From the NCBI GenBank assembly GCA_964615975.1, contig CAZTTH010000015.1:1-64000 (forward strand): DNA of 64,000 nucleotides, in the 5' to 3' direction. This DNA is from CAZTTH01 sp964615975. GTDB taxonomy: Bacteria > Verrucomicrobiota > Lentisphaeria > JABSQK01 > JAJFLO01. This document shows, one piece after another, positions 9,312 through 18,467 of the stretch. Position numbers and translations under genes: made by a program. The stretch's first letter is position 1. The number at the start of each line of letters is the position of its first letter. Under the pieces are notes generated by a model, which was not told the origin of the DNA, ran no database searches, and saw nothing but the letters and a program-made list of their open reading frames with translations.

Positions 9312-10403
9312 TTATCTGGTATTCATGAGTGAAATTTCCTTTTCCAAGCGGTGCGCCGAGTCGATGGCAGTGATTTCCAGGATGAAATCTTCGATTTCAC
9401 CTTCCATCACCCCAGGCAAATTAAAATGGGAGACACTGAAGCGATGATCGGTAACCCGGTTTTGCGGATAATTATAGGTCCGGATGCGCTCGCTGCGTTC
9501 ACCGGTGCCGACTTGATTTTTCCGGTTGGCATCAAATTTCTCGCGTTCTTCGCGCTGTTTCTCTTCCAGAAGACGGGCGCGGAGTATACGGAGAGCAATT
9601 TCCTTGTTGCGATGCTGAGATTTTTCCTGCTGGCTGGCGACACTCAAGCCGCTGGGAATATGGGTCACGCGTACCGCCGAGTCGGTAGTATTCACACTTT
9701 GACCGCCGGGACCTGAGGAACGGAAAACATCGAAATGGAGATCTTCAGGATTAATTTTTATGTCAACATCCTTGGCTTCCGGTAACACCGCCACCGTCAC
9801 TGTCGAGGTATGGATGCGGCCGGATGCCTCGGTGACAGGAACCCGCTGGACGCGATGGACACCGCTTTCAAGTTTCATCATCTTGAACACTGCGTCTCCT
9901 TCCAAACTGAACACCACTCCCTTGAATCCTCCCACTTCGGTTGAAGAGAGGTCGAGCACCTCCATGCGCCATTTCTTCCGTTCCGATAATCGTGTGTACA
10001 TGCGAAATAATTCGCTCGCGAACAAAGAGGCTTCATCGCCGCCGGCGGCAGGGCGAATTTCGACAATGGTATTGCGTGAATCATTTTCGCCGGGAGGAAG
10101 AATCAGATTATAAACCTGGGTTTCGAGATGTTTGATTTCCACTTCAAGTTGAGCGATATCATTGCCGATCATCTCTTTCATTTCGTCATCGGTTTCATTC
10201 AGGATGAGGACTTGATTATCCGCCAACTCTTGTTTTTTTTTGCGGTAAAGTTGATCCGTGGTAATCAAGTTTGTCAGCCGGATATGTTCCCGGGCGGTCT
10301 TTTCCGCGGTTTGACGATCCGAGTAAAAGTCAGGGCTTGCCATTCTCTGCTCGATGGCGATGAGATTCTCACGGAGTTGATCAATTAGAGAAGAAACATC
10401 CAT
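9312..10403 (-). CDS. prfA: Peptide chain release factor 1
   Basis: Reads UAA and UAG stop codons and hydrolyses peptidyl-tRNA on the ribosome. The codon-recognition PxT motif is present as PVT in RVPVTEASGRIHTS, which separates RF1 from RF2. The GGQ loop reads SSGPGGQSVNTTDSA. GTGERSERIRTYN followed by VTDHR is typical of RF1. The ATG at 10403 gives 363 residues, the usual length; the frame extends upstream to a TTG at 10448 but that adds an unconserved leader. prmC, often next to prfA, is not here. rpmE lies upstream on the same strand, a common pairing. Confidence 0.97.
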   Translation of the reverse strand: MDVSSLIDQLRENLIAIEQRMASPDFYSDRQTAEKTAREHIRLTNLITTDQLYRKKKQELADNQVLILNETDDEMKEMIGNDIAQLEVEIKHLETQVYNLILPPGENDSRNTIVEIRPAAGGDEASLFASELFRMYTRLSERKKWRMEVLDLSSTEVGGFKGVVFSLEGDAVFKMMKLESGVHRVQRVPVTEASGRIHTSTVTVAVLPEAKDVDIKINPEDLHFDVFRSSGPGGQSVNTTDSAVRVTHIPSGLSVASQQEKSQHRNKEIALRILRARLLEEKQREEREKFDANRKNQVGTGERSERIRTYNYPQNRVTDHRFSVSHFNLPGVMEGEIEDFILEITAIDSAHRLEKEISLMNTR

Positions 10404-10717
10404 ACCATTCTCAGAACCTGTAGAATAAATGATTGATGAATTGCTCAAGCAAGGTTTCAGTAAATTTTCAGGCGAGGAAATGTCTCCACCCCGCTGATAT
10501 CACGGCATGTCGTAATTTAACCGGATGCTCCGGGTATTTTCCGGAGATTTCTGGTTTAATTCTATGATTCTGGTTGTTATAACTGCGGGGGAAATATCGA
10601 CTCGAGATCCGCTGATCCCGAACCAACCTGAACCGACACGCGGGATAAACTCAGCTCACATCGTGTCGACAGAATAGTGCCATGGAGAACTGGTTGTCAC
10701 CGAAAATAGTAATGCGA
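10404..10717. other. Intergenic region between rpmE and prfA
   Basis: About 310 nt without a credible gene. A hairpin with arms CTCCGG (10528-10533) and CCGGAG (10541-10546) lies in it and could weakly attenuate transcription leaving rpmE, but no T-run follows on the minus strand. No convincing promoter was found. Confidence 0.5.
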
Positions 10718-10924
10718 TTATTGCGCCATGTTGTAGCGACGCTTGAAGCGATCGACTCGTCCTTCGGTATCGACATACTTTTGCTTGCCGGTAAAAAAAG
10801 GATGACAACTGGCACAAATGGCTACTTTCGATTCTTTTTTTGTCGAACCGATATGATACGTCGTTCCGCATGCACAAGTGAATGTGGCATCGTCATAATA
10901 CTGAGGATGGATTTTGCTTTTCAT
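10718..10924 (-). CDS. rpmE: 50S ribosomal protein L31, zinc-binding type
   Basis: A 68-residue L31. The N-terminus MKSKIHPQYY is typical, and the four cysteines (CAC near residues 16-18 and CASC near 36-39) mark the zinc-containing C+ form rather than the zinc-independent paralogue. DTEGRVDRFKRRY matches the family C-terminus. The frame opens at 10963, but the ATG at 10924 fits the family start. It lies 75 nt downstream of pnp on the same strand and may be read from the pnp promoter. Bacteria with a zinc-free L31 usually control it with Zur; no second copy is seen here. Confidence 0.96.
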   Translation of the reverse strand: MKSKIHPQYYDDATFTCACGTTYHIGSTKKESKVAICASCHPFFTGKQKYVDTEGRVDRFKRRYNMAQ

Positions 10925-10999
10925 TGAGAGTAAGCCTTTATTGATTAATATTGGATTAACCAAATCTGAATTAAATGAACGAACAAAGAATGTAGAATG

Positions 11000-13105
11000 T
11001 TAATCTTGAGTGGAATCGATCTCGCTCATGGCGGCTTTGCGACTAAGGCGAACCCGACCGCGGTCATCAATGTCAATGACCTTGACCGTTATTTTGTCTC
11101 CGAGTGAGCAGATATCTTCAACGGTTTTGACGCGATAATCAGCCATTTCCGAGATATGCAATAAACCTTCTGTCCCGGGAATCACCTCAACAAAGGCGCC
11201 AAATTCCTTGATCGATTTCACAATTCCGCGATAGATCTTGCCGATTTCCACATCCTGGATAATCAGATTAATTGCTTCCAGCGCCTGTTGGAGACGTTCG
11301 CCGTTGTTGGAAAAAATCGCGACCGTGCCATCGTCTTCAATGTCAATGGAGACTTCATGGGTTTCGGTAATGCCGCGAATAACCTTGCCTCCGGGACCGA
11401 TGAGCGCGCCAATTTTATCGGGATTGATTTTCAGGACATGAATTCGCGGCGCAAACGGACTTATATCGGTGCGCGGCTCGGTAATGCATTTATTCATTTC
11501 CTGGAGGATGAACAGACGCGCGCTTTTGTTGCGTAACATGGCGTCATACAACAGATTGAGCGGAATGCCGGGGATCTTGAGATCGAGCTGGAAACCGGTA
11601 ATCCCATCGACTGTTCCCGCCACTTTGAAGTCCATATCGCCATAATGATCTTCACTGCCGAGAATATCGGTCAGCAAAATCGCCTGATCATCCTCGCATA
11701 CCAGACCGCAGGAAATTCCCGCCACCGGTTTTTTCAGGGGCACGCCGGCATCCATCAATGCCAGGGTAGCGCCGCACACTGACGCCATCGAGGTCGAGCC
11801 GTTGGAACTCATGATATCGGCTACACAACGGACAACATAGGGATAATTGTCCGGCATCATCGGAGCCACAGAACGTTCTGCCAGCGCCCCATGGCCGATC
11901 TCCCGACGCCCTGGCCCCATGATTCTACCAGTTTCGCCGGTGCTGAAATTAGGAAAATTATAATGCAGATAAAACCTTTTCTCGGATTCTCCTCCAGTGA
12001 TGGCATCCTGACCCTGGGTTTCGCTGCTCGGCCCCAAAGTAATGGTCACCAGTGCCTGGGTTTCTCCGCGGGCAAATATAGCAGATCCATGCGTTCGCGG
12101 CAGCACACTGACTTCACAATTCAGAGGGCGTAATTCATCGATTTTGCGACCATCGCTGCGCAGGCCATCTTCCAACAGCATGCGCCGGACGATGGAGCGG
12201 CTCTCTTCTTCGAATGCCTTGTTTATCTTTGAGGAAGTATCGTTGGGATCACCGGCGAATTGTTCCAGCAGGGACACCAGGAGCTCATCCCGGAATTTCT
12301 TGATTGCCTCCACGCGCTGGGTTTTATCCGGGATACTGAAATAATCACGAAGCTTGCTGATGCAATTGTTTCTGACGGCCTCTGCGATATCCAGTGGGAT
12401 AGGATTGGCGTCATAGCATTTTTCGCTTTTCCCGAGTTCTGCCGCCAGTTGTTTTTGTCCGTCAATTTGCTTTTTGACGATTTCATTGGCGAAAACCGTG
12501 GCATCGCGAAGCAGTTCTTCACTGACTTCATAGGATGACCCTTCGATCATGATGACTTTGTCAGCGATGCCGGCATAGACCAGGTCCAGGTCGCTTTTTT
12601 CTAATTCTGCATGACTCGGATTGGCGATGAATTTACCATCAACATGGCCGACCCGCAGCGCCCCGATCGGTCCCATGAAAGGGATATCGGAGATGGTCAG
12701 GGCGGCTGAAGCGGCAATGATACCGAGAACATCGGCATCATATTCACCATCGGCACTTAACAGGATACATTGGATTTGAACATCACAGACATAACCTTTG
12801 GGAAATAATGGCCGAATGGGACGGTCAATCATCCGTGAGGACAGGATTTCTTTTTCGGATGGTCGTCCTTCTCTTTTGAAGTAACCGCCGGGAATCATCC
12901 CCGCGGCGCTGAACTTCTCCCGATAATCGACCTGCAAGGGAAAAAAGTCAATGTTCTGACGGGGCGCGGAAGAACAAGCGGCGGCCAGGATGATGGTATC
13001 TCCCTGGCGGACAGTTACCGCGCCACTGGCCAGGAGCGCCAGCTTCCCGGTTTCTATAGTGATATTTGAATTTTCGGATAAAGCGATTGTGATGTTATTC
13101 GGCAT
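11000..13105 (-). CDS. pnp: Polyribonucleotide nucleotidyltransferase (PNPase)
   Basis: A 3'-5' phosphorolytic exoribonuclease of mRNA decay. Order of domains: first RNase PH domain (about 1-145), helical linker, second RNase PH domain (about 310-540, with SNGSTSMASVCGA and SDILGSEDHYGDMDFK, which holds the catalytic acidic residues), KH domain (IGALIGPGGKVIRGI) and S1 domain (GIVKSIKEFGAFVEVIPGTEGLLHIS cut here for length). The chosen ATG at 13105 gives 701 residues and is preceded by AGAGAGG; the frame opens at 13174 without support. rpsO, the usual upstream neighbour, is absent. Confidence 0.97.
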   Translation of the reverse strand: MPNNITIALSENSNITIETGKLALLASGAVTVRQGDTIILAAACSSAPRQNIDFFPLQVDYREKFSAAGMIPGGYFKREGRPSEKEILSSRMIDRPIRPLFPKGYVCDVQIQCILLSADGEYDADVLGIIAASAALTISDIPFMGPIGALRVGHVDGKFIANPSHAELEKSDLDLVYAGIADKVIMIEGSSYEVSEELLRDATVFANEIVKKQIDGQKQLAAELGKSEKCYDANPIPLDIAEAVRNNCISKLRDYFSIPDKTQRVEAIKKFRDELLVSLLEQFAGDPNDTSSKINKAFEEESRSIVRRMLLEDGLRSDGRKIDELRPLNCEVSVLPRTHGSAIFARGETQALVTITLGPSSETQGQDAITGGESEKRFYLHYNFPNFSTGETGRIMGPGRREIGHGALAERSVAPMMPDNYPYVVRCVADIMSSNGSTSMASVCGATLALMDAGVPLKKPVAGISCGLVCEDDQAILLTDILGSEDHYGDMDFKVAGTVDGITGFQLDLKIPGIPLNLLYDAMLRNKSARLFILQEMNKCITEPRTDISPFAPRIHVLKINPDKIGALIGPGGKVIRGITETHEVSIDIEDDGTVAIFSNNGERLQQALEAINLIIQDVEIGKIYRGIVKSIKEFGAFVEVIPGTEGLLHISEMADYRVKTVEDICSLGDKITVKVIDIDDRGRVRLSRKAAMSEIDSTQD

Positions 13106-13514
13106 TGTGAACCTCTCTGATGTTGTCTGCAAACCGGTTTTTGTTTTCTGTGCTTGATTATAGTCTGGTTTCACCCAAAGTCGTCACCTTCAGCGATTCC
13201 GTCCTGCGCGCCGGGGTTAGAATTAACGAAAGCACATTTATTGTTTTTTCTTGTTTCAAAGGCAGGAATAATAATCGTGTTAGCTCATGCTGTCAATCAG
13301 TATTTTTGATTAGCATGCCTTCGCCATGAGAATCTTATCCCAATGAAGATTGCGGCGTCCATTACATTTTTTGGGCCGCGCGTAGAGGTGAGCTCTCGCC
13401 ATCTAATCATTACTCTGAATGATTTTAGAGTAAATTCGTTCTTTAAACTATCGCAATCGCGGGAAGGGGAAGTCACCTTGAACCGGAAATTGAATCGCGT
13501 GAATCAGACCGGTA
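13106..13514. other. Intergenic region upstream of pnp
   Basis: About 410 nt between the recD stop and the pnp start, without a coding frame that I can support. It holds the pnp promoter candidate at 13268-13296 and a 5' leader of about 150 nt. Autoregulated leaders are known for pnp in enterobacteria, but no large stem-loop was recognised here. Confidence 0.6.
13268..13296 (-). promoter_or_regulatory. Sigma70-type promoter candidate for pnp
   Basis: On the minus strand a perfect -35 TTGACA (13296-13291) is followed by a 17-nt spacer and a -10 TATTAT (13273-13268). The predicted transcription start near 13260 leaves a leader of about 155 nt before pnp. This is the best promoter match seen in the window. 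Confidence 0.7.
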
Positions 13515-15422
13515 TTATGGTCTTTGCGATTCACTTGGCAATCGTTCTTCAGATAATCGATCGGATAAACCCGAAGAGCGAATGGTGCGGTTCTCTAGGG
13601 CTTGTTTAAAGGCCATTTCGTTGGTATAAATCGTCAGGTGATTGCGGGCGCGGGTGATACCGGTGTAGAGCAATTCACGGGTAAGAATCTGATTTTGACC
13701 ATCTGGAATGAGAAAATGGATGGAGGAGTATTCTGATCCTTGTGCCTTGTTGACCGTGAGTGCATAACAGGTATCATGTTCCGGCAAGTGCGCCAATTGA
13801 TAGCGTCGCCAGGACGGATCGGAGGGAGCAAAGAAGGCATATAATTGTTGGTCGCTCGCTTCTCTTAGAACGATGCCGATATCGCCATTGAAGAGATGCG
13901 CGCGATAATCATTTCTGGTTATAATAAGCGGACGGCCTGGATACCATTTCCCGCGACCGGATATTCTTTTATTTTCCTGGAGAAATTGTTCCATGGCGGT
14001 ATTCAAGGCGGCCGTTCCATAAGGACCAACGCGAAATGGACTGAGAATCTTGCTGCGATTGAAGAGGCGGAAAACATCCTCCTTGTCAACAGCATTGAGA
14101 TAGGCATCGATATCCGGTAGCAGTGCCTTAAACACCGCGAAAAATTCACCGGGCAAGGGTAATCGACAATAATGAATATCACTTTCCCGATCAGGAGTTG
14201 ATTCACTGAGCAGGCGCCAGGCATTGTCGGCGTCTCCCGCTAAAACCAGTTGACTGAGCCGGGCGATACCGCCTGTCACCGGGAAACGATAAGACCGGGT
14301 TAAAAGTGTAAATCCATATCCACGCGCGGGCGGCATGGACTTCACATTGTCTGCCTGGCTGTCTGCCCCGGGAATGACCGGCAGGGGAGAAGCCAATTCC
14401 ATTGGGGAGTCGGCGCCCGGATCATATCCCTGACATAAATCGGAAAATACCGCTCCTGGAGCGACGGATGCCAATTGATCTTTGTCTCCCACCAGAATCA
14501 ATCGCGCGGTCAATGGCAGAGCGGCCAATAGCTTATCCATGAGCAGGAGATCGATCATGGATGCTTCATCAACAATGATCAGGTCATAGGGCAGCAGGTT
14601 ATCGCGGTGATGACGAAAGCGATTGTGGCGCGGATCAAATCCCAGCAGTTTATGCACGGTTATGGCTGCGGGGATCTGTCCAGGATTTATCTGCCTGGCT
14701 TCTGGCAGACTGGCGTCATAATGAGCTATAGCTTCCTGCAGGCGATGTGCGGCTTTACCGGTTAAGGCAGTTATTCCAATCCGCAATTTCGCAGGCGTAA
14801 ACAGAGAATGGAAGAAATGCAATACTTTTGCGATGGTGGTGGTTTTGCCGGTCCCCGGTCCACCCGAGATCACACTGATGGGATAGTAAATGGCATTAAT
14901 CGCGGCCCGCCATGGCGCCGGATCGACATCTGGTGAATGAGGAAAGCATTCAGCGACGCATTGGGTAAGATGCGCCGCTTCCGGCTGCAAGCCGGTAAAT
15001 GGCTTCAAGATAGCTAATCTTTCCACCAGATTTTGCTCCATTCGCCAGTACCGATACAGGTATAGCCGCAGGCGCTGGTCCAGAATCAATGGTTTGAGCT
15101 CTCCCGGTTTGCCAATCATTTCGGGAAAATTCTGCAACCTGTCGCGCCAGGTCTGTGGAGTGGGCCAGTCTTTAGCCGTGATCGGTGGAATGGCGGGGTT
15201 TTCACCGGTCAGGCGCGAAGGATCCGTCTGCTGTAAATCCCAACAGGCATGCCCCTCATCTCGACAGCGACTGACGAGAGCAGCGGCGGCATAGAGCCAT
15301 TGACTCTCTGGATGGGGGTTATCGTTGACGATGAAAGTGGCGAAATAACGGTCCAGCGGAGCGAAACACACCGCATTCAAATTCAAGAGCAGCTCATGAG
15401 TGATGTGAGCTGAACATTTCAT
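13515..15422 (-). CDS. recD: Exodeoxyribonuclease V alpha subunit (RecD helicase)
   Basis: A 635-residue SF1B 5'-3' DNA helicase. Walker A is GGPGTGKTTT at residues 187-196, Walker B VDEASMID around 284-291, then GDKDQLASVAPGAVF (motif III), and near the C-terminus VNKAQGSEY and YTGITRAR (motifs V-VI). The roughly 180-residue N-terminal domain with a conserved LYRYW helix is the RecD1 type that binds RecC, not the longer RecD2 type. recB and recC are not in the window. The start overlaps the stop of the metallopeptidase gene (TAATG), so translation is probably coupled. Confidence 0.9.
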   Translation of the reverse strand: MKCSAHITHELLLNLNAVCFAPLDRYFATFIVNDNPHPESQWLYAAAALVSRCRDEGHACWDLQQTDPSRLTGENPAIPPITAKDWPTPQTWRDRLQNFPEMIGKPGELKPLILDQRLRLYLYRYWRMEQNLVERLAILKPFTGLQPEAAHLTQCVAECFPHSPDVDPAPWRAAINAIYYPISVISGGPGTGKTTTIAKVLHFFHSLFTPAKLRIGITALTGKAAHRLQEAIAHYDASLPEARQINPGQIPAAITVHKLLGFDPRHNRFRHHRDNLLPYDLIIVDEASMIDLLLMDKLLAALPLTARLILVGDKDQLASVAPGAVFSDLCQGYDPGADSPMELASPLPVIPGADSQADNVKSMPPARGYGFTLLTRSYRFPVTGGIARLSQLVLAGDADNAWRLLSESTPDRESDIHYCRLPLPGEFFAVFKALLPDIDAYLNAVDKEDVFRLFNRSKILSPFRVGPYGTAALNTAMEQFLQENKRISGRGKWYPGRPLIITRNDYRAHLFNGDIGIVLREASDQQLYAFFAPSDPSWRRYQLAHLPEHDTCYALTVNKAQGSEYSSIHFLIPDGQNQILTRELLYTGITRARNHLTIYTNEMAFKQALENRTIRSSGLSDRLSEERLPSESQRP

Positions 15423-16117
15423 TAATTGCGGCGGCCGCCAATCAGGCCGAATCTGACCAAATAATAGAGTAACGTCAGAATCGCGGAGATGGCGGATGCC
15501 AGATAAGTCAGAAAAGCGGCATTCAGAACTTTGCCGGCAGATTCGGTTTCCTCAGCTGAAAGCAGTCCGATACCAGCCATGGCGCGCTTTGCCCGGGCGC
15601 TGGCATCCCATTCAACTGGCAATGTAACTAGCGAAAATACCACCGCCATTCCGCACATGGCAATGCCAAGCAGGATGAAACCCGGCCTGGCCAGCATGGC
15701 TCCAATTAATATTACCCACACATACAACGTACTGCAGATATTGGTGGCGGGAACCAGCGCGGTCCGCAAATGCAGCGCCGCATATCCTTGCGCATGCTGA
15801 ATGGCATGACCGGCTTCATGACAGGCAACGCCAATGGCGGATAATGAATTCTTGCCATAAACTTCATCGGACAACCGCAGCGTCCTAGACATAGGATCAT
15901 AATGATCGGTCAGGGTTCCCCGGGTATGCTCGATCTGGACATCGCTGATTCCCAGGCGTTTGAGCATCATTGCGGCAGCTTCAGCGCCGGTGTACCCGCG
16001 GGACGAGCGAATCTGGGAATAGCGGGAAAAAGTTGAACGGGTTAAAAATGAAGCCCATAAGGCAAGTGCCAGGCCAGGCAGGGCAAATAAAATATAGAGT
16101 GGGTCAATACCGAACAT
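15422..16117 (-). CDS. Membrane zinc metallopeptidase, YugP family
   Basis: A 231-residue integral membrane protein with a hydrophobic N-terminal segment (about 5-24), the zinc motif HEAGH at residues 100-104, and further membrane segments at about 120-165 and 200-225. FDPMSRTLRLS-like and SLSAIGVACHEAGHAIQ features match the YugP/neutral zinc metallopeptidase family of unknown substrate; a membrane-protein quality-control role is only guessed. AGGAG lies 8 nt before the ATG. The stop codon overlaps the recD start by one base, an odd partner for a recombination helicase. Confidence 0.88.
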   Translation of the reverse strand: MFGIDPLYILFALPGLALALWASFLTRSTFSRYSQIRSSRGYTGAEAAAMMLKRLGISDVQIEHTRGTLTDHYDPMSRTLRLSDEVYGKNSLSAIGVACHEAGHAIQHAQGYAALHLRTALVPATNICSTLYVWVILIGAMLARPGFILLGIAMCGMAVVFSLVTLPVEWDASARAKRAMAGIGLLSAEETESAGKVLNAAFLTYLASAISAILTLLYYLVRFGLIGGRRN

Positions 16118-16386
16118 AGTGTTATCTCCTAAGAAATATCGTTATAAAATAGTTGTTGTTGCTGATGTAATCGCCATTAATTTCCCTTAATGATAAATCG
16201 TTAATGATGGATTTCCATAAATTAATGTTATCGATTGTTTGATTTGGATGCTTGAAAGCATGGGGCGTGCCATAGAATTCCAAGAATTTTTACCGCTATT
16301 AAATATGGACAATGCGTTTCATCAATTCTGCCAGTTTGACACGGCAGGGGAAATGCCGCTTGTGCCATTTTGATCCGGGCTTGAAA

Positions 16387-16827
16387 TTAATCGGCGACGA
16401 TCACTTCAAGCCACTGTCGTCCCCATTGGATGGCATCGGCATGTCTGGGGAAAAACAAATCGATTTTTGTCGGACCGACGATCGCGCCGCCGGTATCATG
16501 CACCACTCCCCTGCCATAACCGGGGATGAACATCTGGGTGCCAAACGGATAGTAGGATTTATCAGCGGCAATCGTGCCACGTCGGGCACGTGTGCCGTCC
16601 GCGCAGATGCCGACAAATTTTCGTTTCCCTTTCTGCGGACCGGAAGCGTATACCGGGCGCCACAGCCAATTGCGTTTCCAGCTGCAACATTTTTGACACG
16701 GGCAATACGCCGTCACTTCCATCCTTATCTTCCGGCCATTGATGGGAACAAAGCGATGATAAAGTTTGTCGCATCCGACGATGGCGATTATGATTAACAA
16801 AAATTTTATCCACAATTTTTTTTTCAC
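16387..16827 (-). CDS. 3D-domain lipoprotein (putative peptidoglycan-active)
   Basis: A 146-residue protein starting at GTG. A basic, hydrophobic N-terminus ends in the lipobox IVGC (Cys19), suggesting a lipoprotein. The remainder is a 3D domain, named for its three conserved aspartates, as in MltA and Rpf/YabE proteins: VTAYCPCQKCC, IAADKSYYPFGTQMFIPGYG, and VHDTGGAIVGPTKIDLFF. The fold is a double-psi barrel that in MltA carries the catalytic Asp, so wall hydrolysis is likely but not proved. The CPCQKCC cluster is common in this subgroup. It stands alone with about 270 nt before and 365 nt after it. Confidence 0.86.
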   Translation of the reverse strand: MKKKLWIKFLLIIIAIVGCDKLYHRFVPINGRKIRMEVTAYCPCQKCCSWKRNWLWRPVYASGPQKGKRKFVGICADGTRARRGTIAADKSYYPFGTQMFIPGYGRGVVHDTGGAIVGPTKIDLFFPRHADAIQWGRQWLEVIVAD

Positions 16828-17192
16828 CGTTTGAATCCTGAATTATGAATGCCCAATCACAGTTGACCCGGATTGCCCATGCGTTCAGTGAATGTCGCTT
16901 GGAAGCAATATTGATCAATGATGCGGCAGCTGCCTAACAGGGGGGGGCCCGGTTACGACGCTGGATTTTGATATTATGTGTTGAAAAAGACCTTGCATGA
17001 AATAAAACGATCCGAAAAATAAAAAATTAACCGCGTTGCGCCGGGAAGTTAATCGAGTTGAAATTGAGCAAATTCACCATCTACTGGCACTGCCGATGAA
17101 TCGACGCACCTACTTTCTTCGTGTCCGGCGGCCCGGTGGCGGTTCAAGCCTGTAATTCTGATTGCTGATCATAACATCTTGGGCATCAGGAC
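16828..17192. other. Gene-free intergenic region
   Basis: About 365 nt between the 3D-domain gene start and the hemA stop. It contains a run of eight or more G followed by CCCGG around 16939-16950. No coding frame, RNA or promoter is recognised with any confidence. Confidence 0.5.
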
Positions 17193-18467
17193 TTAAAGGT
17201 TAAAAAAATTCCTGAACAGCGATACCACATCGAGATGATTGCCGGTATCCTCTGCTTTTGCTTCGTGAGTAATTCCCCGCCGCAAGGTTATGATGGGATC
17301 ATGAAGGATCTTGTTATTGATTTGATTGACCGAGTGTTCGATCAGTTCTTTTTCCGCGCATGTAAGCGCCGGCAGGCGATTAAATAATTTTTCCAACTCT
17401 TTCTGTTTGATTCCCGCCACCCGTTCCTGCAGGGAAATAATCAGGGATCCAACCTGAACGCCATTGTACCGGTAAAACTCTTCGGCCTTTTGGGCCGCGA
17501 TCTGCTCGCCCTTGACCATTTCCGCGCGCCGTTCACCCATATTGTTGTCTATCAGTTTCTGTAGATCGTCGAGATTGTAGAGATATACTTCCGACAGGCG
17601 ATTGATTGCGGGATCTACATTCCTGGGAACTCCCAAATCGATAATGAAGAGTGGGCGGCCCAATCGTTGCCGCATGGTTTGTTGGATCATCACCTCCGTC
17701 AACAATCCCTTGCGGTTGCCAATCGAACAGATAATGATATCTACATCCGGCATGATCGCCACGAACTTATCGAAATCGATGGCGATACCAGCATATTTAT
17801 CTGCCAGAGTGTTGGCGCGTTCCAGGTTTCGATTCGCTATCCAGATGGTGCGAACCCCCGCCTGTGATAAATATTCGGCAGCCAGTTCCCCCATTTCCCC
17901 CGCCCCTATTAACAGGACCTTTTTATCCCTGAGATCGGCGAAGATATTTTGGGCTAGATGCACCGCGATGCTGCCCACCGATACCGGACCGCGGCCAATA
18001 TTTGTTTCGCTGCGGATCGCCTTGGCGACATTCAGGGTTTGTTGATATATCGTTTGCAGATTCTGAGAGCCATAACCATGCAGGAAGGAAAATTCAAAGG
18101 CCTCTTTGACTTGCCCGAAAATCTGGGTTTCGCCGGGAACCATTGAATCAAGTCCCCCGGCCACTCTGAATAAATGAATCAGGGCCTCCTTCCCATGATA
18201 ATGGTAAAACAAGTCCTCGTATTGAGTGGCATCAACCGTGGAAGGAAGTGTGAAGAAATGCACTATTGGGATTGGATTTTCCTGTTGTGGTGGTGCGTAA
18301 ATCACTTCACTTCGATTGCAGGTGCTGAGCAGCACAATTTCTTTGGCCAATGGCGCCAATTGCTCTAAGCGCTGCAGGCGGTCGCCATCGAGAACCGAAA
18401 ACCGTTCGCGAATCTCCAGCGGCGCGCTTTTGTGATTTAGACCTAATATGGATAGATTCGGCATCAT
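17193..18467 (-). CDS. hemA: Glutamyl-tRNA reductase
   Basis: First committed enzyme of C5-pathway tetrapyrrole synthesis: reduces glutamyl-tRNA(Glu) to glutamate-1-semialdehyde with NADPH. The N-terminus LGLNHKSAPLEIRERF and LLSTCNRSEVI, containing the catalytic Cys, are diagnostic. GAGEMGELAAEYL is the nucleotide-binding loop, and the C-terminal dimerisation helix region follows. Two ATGs are in tandem (18467 and 18464) after GGAGGG; the first overlaps the ccsA/hemX stop as ATGA, the second has the better spacing. The frame continues upstream through the neighbouring gene but that part is not HemA. hemC and hemD are not adjacent. Confidence 0.97.
   Translation of the reverse strand: MMPNLSILGLNHKSAPLEIRERFSVLDGDRLQRLEQLAPLAKEIVLLSTCNRSEVIYAPPQQENPIPIVHFFTLPSTVDATQYEDLFYHYHGKEALIHLFRVAGGLDSMVPGETQIFGQVKEAFEFSFLHGYGSQNLQTIYQQTLNVAKAIRSETNIGRGPVSVGSIAVHLAQNIFADLRDKKVLLIGAGEMGELAAEYLSQAGVRTIWIANRNLERANTLADKYAGIAIDFDKFVAIMPDVDIIICSIGNRKGLLTEVMIQQTMRQRLGRPLFIIDLGVPRNVDPAINRLSEVYLYNLDDLQKLIDNNMGERRAEMVKGEQIAAQKAEEFYRYNGVQVGSLIISLQERVAGIKQKELEKLFNRLPALTCAEKELIEHSVNQINNKILHDPIITLRRGITHEAKAEDTGNHLDVVSLFRNFFNL

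Noticed and set aside
16562..16918. 118-codon minus frame overlapping the 3D-domain gene
   Set aside because: The 3D-domain frame carries the conserved motifs and this one does not.
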